A DNA stretch of 64,000 bases from Eutreptiella sp. 'Long Island Sound 2002' (lineage: Eukaryota; Euglenozoa; Euglenophyceae; Eutreptiales; Eutreptiaceae), in contig OZ038378.1 of the NCBI GenBank assembly GCA_964036045.1, forward strand, positions 161,518,576 to 161,582,575, written 5' to 3'. The notes under the pieces are model-generated. The model searched no databases, was not told the DNA's origin, and worked only from the letters and a program-made list of their open reading frames with translations. Every line of letters begins with the position of its first letter. Position 1 is the stretch's first letter. The position numbers were made by a program, and so were the translations under genes. Below are positions 43,228 through 55,856 of the stretch, in pieces.

Positions 43228-43893
43228 CTGGCCTGGCGGGAAGACGGCCCAGCCTGGCGGGAAGACAGCCCCGGCCTGGGCGGGAAGATGGTCCAGCCTG
43301 GGCGGGAAGGCCCAGCCTGGCGGGAAGACGGCCCATCCTGGCGGGAAAGCCCAGCCTGGCAGAAAGACGGCCCAGCCTGGCGGGAAGACGGCCCAGCCTG
43401 GCGGGAAGATGGCCCCAGCCTGGGCGGGAAGACGGTCCAGCCTGGGCGGGAAGGCCCAGCCTGGCGGGAAGGCTCAGCCTAGTGGCGGGGAGGCCCAACC
43501 TGGTGGCGGGGAGGCCCAGCCTGGCGGGAAGACAGCCCAGCCTGGCGGGAAGATGGCCCCGGCCTGGGCGGGAAGACGGTCCAGCCTGGGCGGGAAGGCC
43601 CAGCCTGGCGGGAAGGCCCAGCCTAGTGGCGGGGAGGCCCAACTTGGTGGCGGGGAGGCCCAGCCTGGCGGGAAGACAGCCCAGCCTGGCGGAAAGACGG
43701 CCCAGCCTTGCAGGGAGGGCCCGCCCTGGCGGCGGGAGGGCCCCGCCTGGCGGCGGGAAGGCCCAGCCTGGCGGGAAGACAGCCCAGCCTGGCGGGAAGA
43801 CGGCCCAGCATGGCGGGAAGGCCCAGCCTGGCAGAAAGACGGCACAGCCTGGCGGGAAGACAGCCCAGCCTGGCAGGAAGACGGCCAAACCTG
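43228..43893. repeat. ~21 bp GC-rich minisatellite (CCTGGCGGGAAGACGGCCCAG type)
   Basis: About 35 units mixing CCTGGCGGGAAGACGGCCCAG (21), CCTGGCGGGAAGGCCCAG (18) and GGGCGGGAAGATGG variants, with a larger ~138 bp repeated block (43,424-43,560 resembles 43,560-43,700). All unit lengths are near multiples of 3, so frames in both strands remain open and encode PGGK/AQPGGKT-type peptides; I do not call a gene. It abuts the 181 bp array. Confidence 0.88.
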
Positions 43894-45177
43894 GCACACG
43901 ACGTGTTCCCATGTTTTTGTGCCCGAAAAATTTGAAAATTTTAGGAAATTGTTTTATGCCTGTATGTCTACCGCAGCAATGCCTGGCCCTTGTTTATGGG
44001 CTCCCACCCCCTGGAGATCCCTTGTTCAGGGAGAGTCCAGGGTGGTGGGTCAGGCTGCAGAGTGTAGGCCACAGACACAGAACATGTTCCCATGTTTTTG
44101 TGCCCGAAAACTTTGAAAATTTTAGGAAATTGTTTTATGCCTGTATGTCTACCGCAGCAATGCCTGGCCCTTGTGTATGGGCTCCCACCCCCTGGAGATC
44201 CCTTGTTCAGGGAGAGCCCAGGGTGGTGGGTCAGGCTGCAGAGTGTAGGCCACAGACACAGAACATGTTCCCATGTTTTTGTGCCCGAAAACTTTGAAAA
44301 TTTTAGGAAATTGTTTTATGCCTATATGTCTACCCCAGCAATGCCTGGCCCTTGTGTATGGGCTCCCACCCCCTGGAGATCCCTTGTTCAGGGAGAGTCC
44401 AGGGTGGTGGGTCAGGCTGCAGAGTGTAGGCCACAGACACAGAACGTGTTCCCATGTTTTTGTGCCTGAAAACTTTGAAAATTTTAGGAAATTGTTTTAT
44501 GCCTATATGTCTACCCCAGCAGTGCCTGGCCCTTGTGTATGGGCTCCCACCCCCTGGAGATCCCTTGTTCAGGGAGAGTCCAGGGTGGTGGGTCAGGCTG
44601 CAGAGTGTAGGCCACAGACACAGAACGTGTTCCCATGTTTTTGTGCCCGAAAACTTTGAAAATTTTAGGAAATTGTTTTATGCCTATATGTCTACCCCAG
44701 CAATGCCTGGCCCTTGTGTATGGGCTCCCACCCCCTGGAGATCCCTTGTTCAGGGAGAGTCCAGGGTGGTGGGTCAGGCTGCAGAGTGTAGGCCACAGAC
44801 ACAGAACATGTTCCCATGTTTTTGTGCCCGAAAACTTTGAAAATTTTAGGAAATTGTTTTATGCCTGTATGTCTACCGCAGCAATGCCTGGCCCTTGTGT
44901 ATGGGCTCCCACCCCCTGGAGATCCCTTGTTCAGGGAGAGCCCAGGGTGGTGGGTCAGGCTGCAGAGTGTAGGCCACAGACACAGAACATGTTCCCATGT
45001 TTTTGTGCCCGAAAACTTTGAAAATTTTAGGAAATTGTTTTATGCCTATATGTCTACCCCAGCAATGCCTGGCCCTTGTGTATGGGCTCCCACCCCCTGG
45101 AGATCCCTTGTTCAGGGAGAGTCCAGGGTGGTGGGTCAGGCTGCAGAGTGTAGGCCACAGACACAGAACGTGTTCCC

Positions 45178-48100
45178 ATGTTTTTGTGCCTGAAAACTTT
45201 GAAAATTTTAGGAAATTGTTTTATGCCTATATGTCTACCCCAGCAGTGCCTGGCCCTTGTGTATGGGCTCCCACCCCCTGGAGATCCCTTGTTCAGGGAG
45301 AGTCCAGGGTGGTGGGTCAGGCTGCAGAGTGTAGGCCACAGACACAGAACGTGTTCCCATGTTTTTGTGCCCGAAAACTTTGAAAATTTTAGGAAATTGT
45401 TTTATGCCTATATGTCTACCCCAGCAATGCCTGGCCCTTGTGTATGGGCTCCCACCCCCTGGAGATCCCTTGTTCAGGGAGAGTCCAGGGTGGTGGGTCA
45501 GGCTGCAGAGTGTAGGCCACAGACACAGAACGTGTTCCCATTGTTTTGTGCCTGAAAACTTTGAAAATTTTAGGAAATTGTTTTATGCCTATATGTCTAC
45601 CCCAGCAATGCCTGGCCCTTGTGTATGGGCTCCCACCCCCTGGAGATCCCTTGTTCAGGGAGAGTCCAGGGTGGTGGGTCAGGCTGCAGAGTGTAGGCCA
45701 CAGACACAGAACGTGTTCCCATGTTTTTGTGCCCGAAAACTTTGAAAATTTTAGGAAATTGATTTATGTCTATATGTCTACCCCAGCAATGCCTGGCCCT
45801 TGTGTATGGGCTCCCACCCCCTGGAGATCCCTTGTTCAGGGAGAGTCCAGGGTGGTGGGTCAGGCTGCAGAGTGTAGGCCACAGACACAGAACGTGTTCC
45901 CATGTTTTTGTGCCTGAAAACTTTGAAAATTTTATGAAATTGTTTTATGCCTATATGTCTACCCCAGCAATGCCTGGCCCTTGTGTATGGGCTCCCACCC
46001 CCTGGAGATCCCTTGTTCAGGGAGAGTCCAGGGTGGTGGGTCAGGCTGCAGAGTGTAGGCCACAGGCACAGAACGTGTTCCCATTGTTTTGTGCCTGAAA
46101 ACTTTGAAAATTTTAGGAAATTTTTTTATGCCTATATGTCTACCCCAGCAATGCCTGGCCCTTGTGTATGGGCTCCCACCCCCTGGAGATCCCTTGTTCA
46201 GGGAGAGTCCAGGGTGGTGGGTCAGGCTGCAGAGTGTAGGCCACAGACACAGAACGTGTTCCCATGTTTTTGTGCCTGAAAACTTTGAAAATTTTAGGAA
46301 ATTGTTTTATGCCTATATGTCTACCCCAGCAGTGCCTGGCCCTTGTGTATGGGCTCCCACCCCCTGGAGATCCCTTGTTCAGGGAGAGTCCAGGGTGGTG
46401 GGTCAGGCTGCAGAGTGTAGGCCACAGACACAGAACGTGTTCCCATGTTTTTGTGCCCGAAAACTTTGAAAATTTTAGGAAATTGTTTTATGCCTATATG
46501 TCTACCCCAGCAATGCCTGGCCCTTGTGTATGGGCTCCCACCCCCTGGAGATCCCTTGTTCAGGGAGAGTCCAGGGTGGTGGGTCAGGCTGCAGAGTGTA
46601 GGCCACAGACACAGAACGTGTTCCCATTGTTTTGTGCCTGAAAACTTTGAAAATTTTAGGAAATTGTTTTATGCCTATATGTCTACCCCAGCAATGCCTG
46701 GCCCTTGTGTATGGGCTCCCACCCCCTGGAGATCCCTTGTTCAGGGAGAGTCCAGGGTGGTGGGTCAGGCTGCAGAGTGTAGGCCACAGACACAGAACGT
46801 GTTCCCATGTTTTTGTGCCCGAAAACTTTGAAAATTTTAGGAAATTGATTTATGTCTATATGTCTACCCCAGCAATGCCTGGCCCTTGTGTATGGGCTCC
46901 CACCCCCTGGAGATCCCTTGTTCAGGGAGAGTCCAGGGTGGTGGGTCAGGCTGCAGAGTGTAGGCCACAGACACAGAACGTGTTCCCATGTTTTTGTGCC
47001 TGAAAACTTTGAAAATTTTAGGAAATTGTTTTATGTCTATATGTCTACCCCAGCAATGCCTGGCCCTTGTGTATGGGCTCCCACCCCCTGGAGATCCCTT
47101 GTTCAGGGAGAGTCCAGGGTGGTGGGTCAGGCTGCAGAGTGTAGGCCACAGACACAGAACGTGTTCCCATGTTTTTGTGCCTGAAAACTTTGAAAATTTT
47201 ATGAAATTGTTTTATGCCTATATGTCTACCCCAGCAATGCCTGGCCCTTGTGTATGGGCTCCCACCCCCTGGAGATCCCTTGTTCAGGGAGAGTCCAGGG
47301 TGGTGGGTCAGGCTGCAGAGTGTAGGCCACAGGCACAGAACGTGTTCCCATTGTTTTGTGCCTGAAAACTTTGAAAATTTTAGGAAATTTTTTTATGCCT
47401 ATATGTCTACCCCAGCAATGCCTGGCCCTTGTGTATGGGCTCCCACCCCCTGGAGATCCCTTGTTCAGGGAGAGTCCAGGGTGGTGGGTCAGGCTGCAGA
47501 GTGTAGGCCACAGACACAGAACGTGTTCCCATGTTTTTGTGCCTGAAAACTTTGAAAATTTTAGGAAATTGTTTTATGCCTATATGTCTACCCCAGCAGT
47601 GCCTGGCCCTTGTGTATGGGCTCCCACCCCCTGGAGATCCCTTGTTCAGGGAGAGTCCAGGGTGGTGGGTCAGGCTGCAGAGTGTAGGCCACAGACACAG
47701 AACGTGTTCCCATGTTTTTGTGCCCGAAAACTTTGAAAATTTTAGGAAATTGTTTTATGCCTATATGTCTACCCCAGCAATGCCTGGCCCTTGTGTATGG
47801 GCTCCCACCCCCTGGAGATCCCTTGTTCAGGGAGAGTCCAGGGTGGTGGGTCAGGCTGCAGAGTGTAGGCCACAGACACAGAACGTGTTCCCATTGTTTT
47901 GTGCCTGAAAACTTTGAAAATTTTAGGAAATTGTTTTATGCCTATATGTCTACCCCAGCAATGCCTGGCCCTTGTGTATGGGCTCCCACCCCCTGGAGAT
48001 CCCTTGTTCAGGGAGAGTCCAGGGTGGTGGGTCAGGCTGCAGAGTGTAGGCCACAGACACAGAACGTGTTCCCATGTTTTTGTGCCCGAAAACTTTGAAA

Positions 48101-48616
48101 ATTTTAGGAAATTGATTTATGTCTATATGTCTACCCCAGCAATGCCTGGCCCTTGTGTATGGGCTCCCACCCCCTGGAGATCCCTTGTTCAGGGAGAGTC
48201 CAGGGTGGTGGGTCAGGCTGCAGAGTGTAGGCCACAGACACAGAACGTGTTCCCATGTTTTTGTGCCTGAAAACTTTGAAAATTTTATGAAATTGTTTTA
48301 TGCCTATATGTCTACCCCAGCAATGCCTGGCCCTTGTGTATGGGCTCCCACCCCCTGGAGATCCCTTGTTCAGGGAGAGTCCAGGGTGGTGGGTCAGGCT
48401 GCAGAGTGTAGGCCACAGGCACAGAACGTGTTCCCATTGTTTTGTGCCTGAAAACTTTGAAAATTTTAGGAAATTGTTTTATGCCTATATGTCTACCCCA
48501 GCAATGCCTGGCCCTTGTGTATGGGCTCCCACCCCCTGGAGATCCCTTGTTCAGGGAGAGTCCAGGGTGGTGGGTCAGGCTGCAGAGTGTAGGCCACAGA
48601 CACAGAACGTGTTCCC
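45178..48616 (+). repeat. Six/seven-monomer higher-order repeat within the satellite
   Basis: The ordered variant series (GTGCCTG with CAGCAGTGCC; GTGCCCG; CATTGTTTTGTGCCTG; GATTTATGTCT; TTTTATGAAATT; ...AAATTTTTTTATG) occurs at 45,178, again at 46,264 with one extra monomer, and at 47,531. Confidence 0.8.
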
Positions 48617-51600
48617 ATGTTTTTGTCCCCGAAAACTTTGAAAATTTTAGGAAATTGATTTATGTCTATATGTCTACCCCAGCAATGCCTGGCCCTTGTG
48701 TATGGGCTCCCACCCCCTGGAGATCCCTTGTTCAGGGAGAGTCCAGGGTGGTGGGTCAGGCTGCAGAGTGTAGGCCACAGACACAGAACGTGTTCCCATG
48801 TTTTTGTGCCCGAAAACTTTGAAAATTTTAGGAAATTGTTTTATGCCTATATGTCTACCCCAGCAATGCCTGGCCCTTGTGTATGGGCTCCCACCCCCTG
48901 GAGATCCCTTGTTCAGGGAGAGTCCAGGGTGGTGGGTCAGGCTGCAGAGTGTAGGCCACAGACACAGAACGTGTTCCCATGTTTTTGTGCCCGAAAACTT
49001 TGAAAATTTTAGGAAATTGTTTTATGCCTATATGTCTACCCCAGCAATGCCTGGCCCTTGTGTATGGGCTCCCACCCCCTGGAGATCCCTTGTTCAGGGA
49101 GAGTCCAGGGTGGTGGGTCAGGCTGCAGAGTGTAGGCCACAGACACAGAACGTGTTCCCATTGTTTTGTGCCTGAAAACTTTGAAAATTTTAGGAAATTG
49201 TTTTATGCCTATATGTCTACCCCAGCAATGCCTGGCCCTTGTGTATGGGCTCCCACCCCCTGGAGATCCCTTGTTCAGGGAGAGTCCAGGGTGGTGGGTC
49301 AGGCTGCAGAGTGTAGGCCACAGACACAGAACGTGTTCCCATGTTTTTGTGCCCGAAAACTTTGGAAATTTTAGGAAATTGTTTTATGCCTATATGTCTA
49401 CCCCAGCAATGCCTGGCCCTTGTGTATGGGCTCCCACCCCCTGGAGATCCCTTGTTCAGGGAGAGTCCAGGGTGGTGGGTCAGGCTGCAGAGTGTAGGCC
49501 ACAGACACAGAACGTGTTCCCATGTTTTTGTGCCCGAAAACTTTGAAAATTTTAGGAAATTGTTTTATGCCTATATGTCTACCCCAGCAATGCCTGGCCC
49601 TTGTGTATGGGCTCCCACCCCCTGGAGATCCCTTGTTCAGGGAGAGTCCAGGGTGGTGGGTCAGGCTGCAGAGTGTAGGCCACAGACACAGAACGTGTTC
49701 CCATGTTTTTGTCCCCGAAAACTTTGAAAATTTTAGGAAATTGTTTTATGCCTATATGTCTACCCCAGCAATGCCTGGCCCTTGTGTATGGGCTCCCACC
49801 CCCTGGAGATCCCTTGTTCAGGGAGAGTCCAGGGTGGTGGGTCAGGCTGCAGAGTGTAGGCCACAGACACAGAACGTGTTCCCATGTTTTTGTGCCCGAA
49901 AACTTTGAAAATTTTAGGAAATTGATTTATGTCTATATGTCTACCCCAGCAATGCCTGGCCCTTGTGTATGGGCTCCCACCCCCTGGAGATCCCTTGTTC
50001 AGGGAGAGTCCAGGGTGGTGGGTCAGGCTGCAGAGTGTAGGCCACAGACACAGAACGTGTTCCCATTGTTTTGTGCCTGAAAACTTTGAAAATTTTAGGA
50101 AATTGTTTTATGCCTATATGTCTACCCCAGCAATGCCTGGCCCTTGTGTATGGGCTCCCACCCCCTGGAGATCCCTTGTTCAGGGAGAGTCCAGGGTGGT
50201 GGGTCAGGCTGCAGAGTGTAGGCCACAGACACAGAACGTGTTCCCATGTTTTTGTGCCCGAAAACTTTGAAAATTTTAGGAAATTGTTTTATGCCTATAT
50301 GTCTACCCCAGCAATGCCTGGCCCTTGTGTATGGGCTCCCACCCCCTGGAGATCCCTTGTTCAGGGAGAGTCCAGGGTGGTGGGTCAGGCTGCAGAGTGT
50401 AGGCCACAGACACAGAACGTGTTCCCATGTTTTTGTGCCCGAAAACTTTGAAAATTTTAGGAAATTGTTTTATGCCTATATGTCTACCCCAGCAATGCCT
50501 GGCCCTTGTGTATGGGCTCCCACCCCCTGGAGATCCCTTGTTCAGGGAGAGTCCAGGGTGGTGGGTCAGGCTGCAGAGTGTAGGCCACAGACACAGAACG
50601 TGTTCCCATTGTTTTGTGCCTGAAAACTTTGAAAATTTTAGGAAATTGTTTTATGCCTATATGTCTACCCCAGCAATGCCTGGCCCTTGTGTATGGGCTC
50701 CCACCCCCTGGAGATCCCTTGTTCAGGGAGAGTCCAGGGTGGTGGGTCAGGCTGCAGAGTGTAGGCCACAGACACAGAACGTGTTCCCATGTTTTTGTCC
50801 CGGAAAACTTTGAAAATTTTGAGAAATTGTTTTATGCCTATATGTCTACCCCAGCAATGCCTGGCCCTTGTGTATGGGCTCCCACCCCCTGGAGATCCCT
50901 TGTTCAGGGAGAGTCCAGGGTGGTGGGTCAGGCTGCAGAGTGTAGGCCACAGACACAGAACGTGTTCCCATGTTTTTGTGCCCAAAGACTTCGAAAATTT
51001 TAGGAAATTGTTTTATGCCTATATGTCTACCCCAGCAATGCCTGGCCCTTGTGTATGGGCTCCCACCCCCTGGAGATCCCTTGTTCAGGGAGAGTCCAGG
51101 GTGGTGGGTCAGGCTGCAGAGTGTAGGCCACAGACACAGAACGTGTTCCCATTGTTTTGTGCCTGAAAACTTTGAAAATTTTAGGAAATTGTTTTATGCC
51201 TATATGTCTACCCCAGCAATGCCTGGCCCTTGTGTATGGGCTCCCACCCCCTGGAGATCCCTTGTTCAGGGAGAGTCCAGGGTGGTGGGTCAGGCTGCAG
51301 AGTGTAGGCCACAGACACAGAACGTGTTCCCATGTTTTTGTCCCGGAAAACTTTGAAAATTTTGAGAAATTGTTTTATGCCTATGTGTCTACCCCAGCAA
51401 TGCCTGGCCCTTGTGTATGGGCTCCCACCCCCTGGAGATCCCTTGTTCAGGGAGAGTCCAGGGTGGTGGGTCAGGCTGCAGAGTGTAGGCCACAGACACA
51501 GAACGTGTTCCCATTGTTTTGTGCCTGAAAACTTTGAAAATTTTAGGAAATTGTTTTATGCCTATATGTCTACCCCAGCAATGCCTGGCCCTTGTGTATG

Positions 51601-54600
51601 GGCTCCCACCCCCTGGAGATCCCTTGTTCAGGGAGAGTCCAGGGTGGTGGGTCAGGCTGCAGAGTGTAGGCCACAGACACAGAACGTGTTCCCATGTTTT
51701 TGTGCCCAAAGACTTCGAAAATTTTAGGAAATTGTTTTATGCCTATATGTCTACCCCAGCAATGCCTGGCCCTTGTGTATGGGCTCCCACCCCCTGGAGA
51801 TCCCTTGTTCAGGGAGAGTCCAGGGTGGTGGGTCAGGCTGCAGAGTGTAGGCCACAGACACAGAACGTGTTCCCATTGTTTTGTGCCTGAAAACTTTGAA
51901 AATTTTAGGAAATTGTTTTATGCCTATATGTCTACCCCAGCAATGCCTGGCCCTTGTGTATGGGCTCCCACCCCCTGGAGATCCCTTGTTCAGGGAGAGT
52001 CCAGGGTGGTGGGTCAGGCTGCAGAGTGTAGGCCACAGACACAGAACGTGTTCCCATTGTTTTGTGCCTGAAAACTTTGAAAATTTTAGGAAATTGTTTT
52101 ATGCCTATATGTCTACCCCAGCAATGCCTGGCCCTTGTGTATGGGCTCCCACCCCCTGGAGATCCCTTGTTCAGGGAGAGTCCAGGGTGGTGGGTCAGGC
52201 TGCAGAGTGTAGGCCACAGACACAGAACGTGTTCCCATGTTTTTGTCCCCGAAAACTTTGAAAATTTTAGGAAATTGTTTTATGCCTATATGTCTACCCC
52301 AGCAATGCCTGCCCCTTGTGTATGGGCTCCCACCCCCTGGAGATCCCTTGTTCAGGGAGAGTCCAGGGTGGTGGGTCAGGCTGCAGAGTGTAGGCCACAG
52401 ACACAGAACGTGTTCCCATGTTTTTGTGCCCGAAAACTTTGAAAATTTTAGGAAATTGATTTATGTCTATATGTCTACCCCAGCAATGCCTGGCCCTTGT
52501 GTATGGGCTCCCACCCCCTGGAGATCCCTTGTTCAGGGAGAGTCCAGGGTGGTGGGTCAGGCTGCAGAGTGTAGGCCACAGACACAGAACGTGTTCCCAT
52601 GTTTTTGTGCCCGAAAACTTTGAAAATTTTAGGAAATTGTTTTATGCCTATATGTCTACCCCAGCAATGCCTGGCCCTTGTGTATGGGCTCCCACCCCCT
52701 GGAGATCCCTTGTTCAGGGAGAGTCCAGGGTGGTGGGTCAGGCTGCAGAGTGTAGGCCACAGACACAGAACGTGTTCCCATGTTTTTGTGCCCGAAAACT
52801 TTGAAAATTTTAGGAAATTGTTTTATGCCTATATGTCTACCCCAGCAATGCCTGGCCCTTGTGTATGGGCTCCCACCCCCTGGAGATCCCTTGTTCAGGG
52901 AGAGTCCAGGGTGGTGGGTCAGGCTGCAGAGTGTAGGCCACAGACACAGAACGTGTTCCCATTGTTTTGTGCCTGAAAACTTTGAAAATTTTAGGAAATT
53001 GTTTTATGCCTATATGTCTACCCCAGCAATGCCTGGCCCTTGTGTATGGGCTCCCACCCCCTGGAGATCCCTTGTTCAGGGAGAGTCCAGGGTGGTGGGT
53101 CAGGCTGCAGAGTGTAGGCCACAGACACAGAACGTGTTCCCATGTTTTTGTGCCCGAAAACTTTGAAAATTTTAGGAAATTGTTTTATGCCTATGTGTCT
53201 ACCCCAGCAATGCCTGGCCCTTGTGTATGGGCTCCCACCCCCTGGAGATCCCTTGTTCAGGGAGAGTCCAGGGTGGTGGGTCAGGCTGCAGAGTGTAGGC
53301 CACAGACACAGAACGTGTTCCCATGTTTTTGTGCCTGAAAACTTTGAAAATTTTAGGAAATTGTTTTATGCCTATATGTCTACCCCAGCAATGCCTGGCC
53401 CTTGTGTATGGGCTCCCACCCCCTGGAGATCCCTTGTTCAGGGAGAGTCCAGGGTGGTGGGTCAGGCTGCAGAGTGTAGGCCACAGACACAGAACGTGTT
53501 CCCATGTTTTTGTGCCCAAAGACTTCGAAAATTTTAGGAAATTGTTTTATGCCTATATGTCTACCCCAGCAATGCCTGGCCCTTGTGTATGGGCTCCCAC
53601 CCCCTGGAGATCCCTTGTTCAGGGAGAGTCCAGGGTGGTGGGTCAGGCTGCAGAGTGTAGGCCACAGACACAGAACGTGTTCCCATTGTTTTGTGCCTGA
53701 AAACTTTGAAAATTTTAGGAAATTGTTTTATGCCTATATGTCTACCCCAGCAATGCCTGGCCCTTGTGTATGGGCTCCCACCCCCTGGAGATCCCTTGTT
53801 CAGGGAGAGTCCAGGGTGGTGGGTCAGGCTGCAGAGTGTAGGCCACAGACACAGAACGTGTTCCCATTGTTTTGTGCCTGAAAACTTTGAAAATTTTAGG
53901 AAATTGTTTTATGCCTATATGTCTACCCCAGCAATGCCTGGCCCTTGTGTATGGGCTCCCACCCCCTGGAGATCCCTTGTTCAGGGAGAGTCCAGGGTGG
54001 TGGGTCAGGCTGCAGAGTGTAGGCCACAGACACAGAACGTGTTCCCATGTTTTTGTCCCCGAAAACTTTGAAAATTTTAGGAAATTGTTTTATGCCTATA
54101 TGTCTACCCCAGCAATGCCTGCCCCTTGTGTATGGGCTCCCACCCCCTGGAGATCCCTTGTTCAGGGAGAGTCCAGGGTGGTGGGTCAGGCTGCAGAGTG
54201 TAGGCCACAGACACAGAACGTGTTCCCATGTTTTTGTGCCCGAAAACTTTGAAAATTTTAGGAAATTGTTTTATGCCTATATGTCTACCCCAGCAATGCC
54301 TGGCCCTTGTGTATGGGCTCCCACCCCCTGGAGATCCCTTGTTCAGGGAGAGTCCAGGGTGGTGGGTCAGGCTGCAGAGTGTAGGCCACAGACACAGAAC
54401 GTGTTCCCATGTTTTTGTGCCCGAAAACTTTGAAAATTTTAGGAAATTGTTTTATGCCTATATGTCTACCCCAGCAATGCCTGGCCCTTGTGTATGGGCT
54501 CCCACCCCCTGGAGATCCCTTGTTCAGGGAGAGTCCAGGGTGGTGGGTCAGGCTGCAGAGTGTAGGCCACAGACACAGAACGTGTTCCCATTGTTTTGTG

Positions 54601-55856
54601 CCTGAAAACTTTGAAAATTTTAGGAAATTGTTTTATGTCTATATGTCTACCCCAGCAATGCCTGGCCCTTGTGTATGGGCTCCCACCCCCTGGAGATCCC
54701 TTGTTCAGGGAGAGTCCAGGGTGGTGGGTCAGGCTGCAGAGTGTAGGCCACAGACACAGAACGTGTTCCCATGTTTTTGTCCCCGAAAACTTTGAAAATT
54801 TTAGGAAATTGATTTATGTCTATATGTCTACCCCAGCAATGCCTGGCCCTTGTGTATGGGCTCCCACCCCCTGGAGATCCCTTGTTCAGGGAGAGTCCAG
54901 GGTGGTGGGTCAGGCTGCAGAGTGTAGGCCACAGACACAGAACGTGTTCCCATGTTTTTGTGCCCGAAAACTTTGAAAATTTTAGGAAATTGTTTTATGC
55001 CTATATGTCTACCCCAGCAATGCCTGGCCCTTGTGTATGGGCTCCCACCCCCTGGAGATCCCTTGTTCAGGGAGAGTCCAGGGTGGTGGGTCAGGCTGCA
55101 GAGTGTAGGCCACAGACACAGAACGTGTTCCCATGTTTTTGTGCCCGAAAACTTTGAAAATTTTAGGAAATTGTTTTATGCCTATATGTCTACCCCAGCA
55201 ATGCCTGGCCCTTGTGTATGGGCTCCCACCCCCTGGAGATCCCTTGTTCAGGGAGAGTCCAGGGTGGTGGGTCAGGCTGCAGAGTGTAGGCCACAGACAC
55301 AGAACGTGTTCCCATTGTTTTGTGCCTGAAAACTTTGAAAATTTTAGGAAATTGTTTTATGTCTATATGTCTACCCCAGCAATGCCTGGCCCTTGTGTAT
55401 GGGCTCCCACCCCCTGGAGATCCCTTGTTCAGGGAGAGTCCAGGGTGGTGGGTCAGGCTGCAGAGTGTAGGCCACAGACACAGAACGTGTTCCCATGTTT
55501 TTGTGCCCAAAGACTTCGAAAATTTTAGGAAATTGTTTTATGCCTATATGTCTACCCCAGCAATGCCTGGCCCTTGTGTATGGGCTCCCACCCCCTGGAG
55601 ATCCCTTGTTCAGGGAGAGTCCAGGGTGGTGGGTCAGGCTGCAGAGTGTAGGCCACAGACACAGAACGTGTTCCCATTGTTTTGTGCCTGAAAACTTTGA
55701 AAATTTTAGGAAATTGTTTTATGCCTATATGTCTACCCCAGCAATGCCTGGCCCTTGTGTATGGGCTCCCACCCCCTGGAGATCCCTTGTTCAGGGAGAG
55801 TCCAGGGTGGTGGGTCAGGCTGCAGAGTGTAGGCCACAGACACAGAACGTGTTCCC

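Noticed and set aside
43228-43893. PGGK-repeat proteins of up to ~350 residues
   Set aside because: Open frames exist in several frames on both strands of a minisatellite whose unit is a multiple of 3; composition only.
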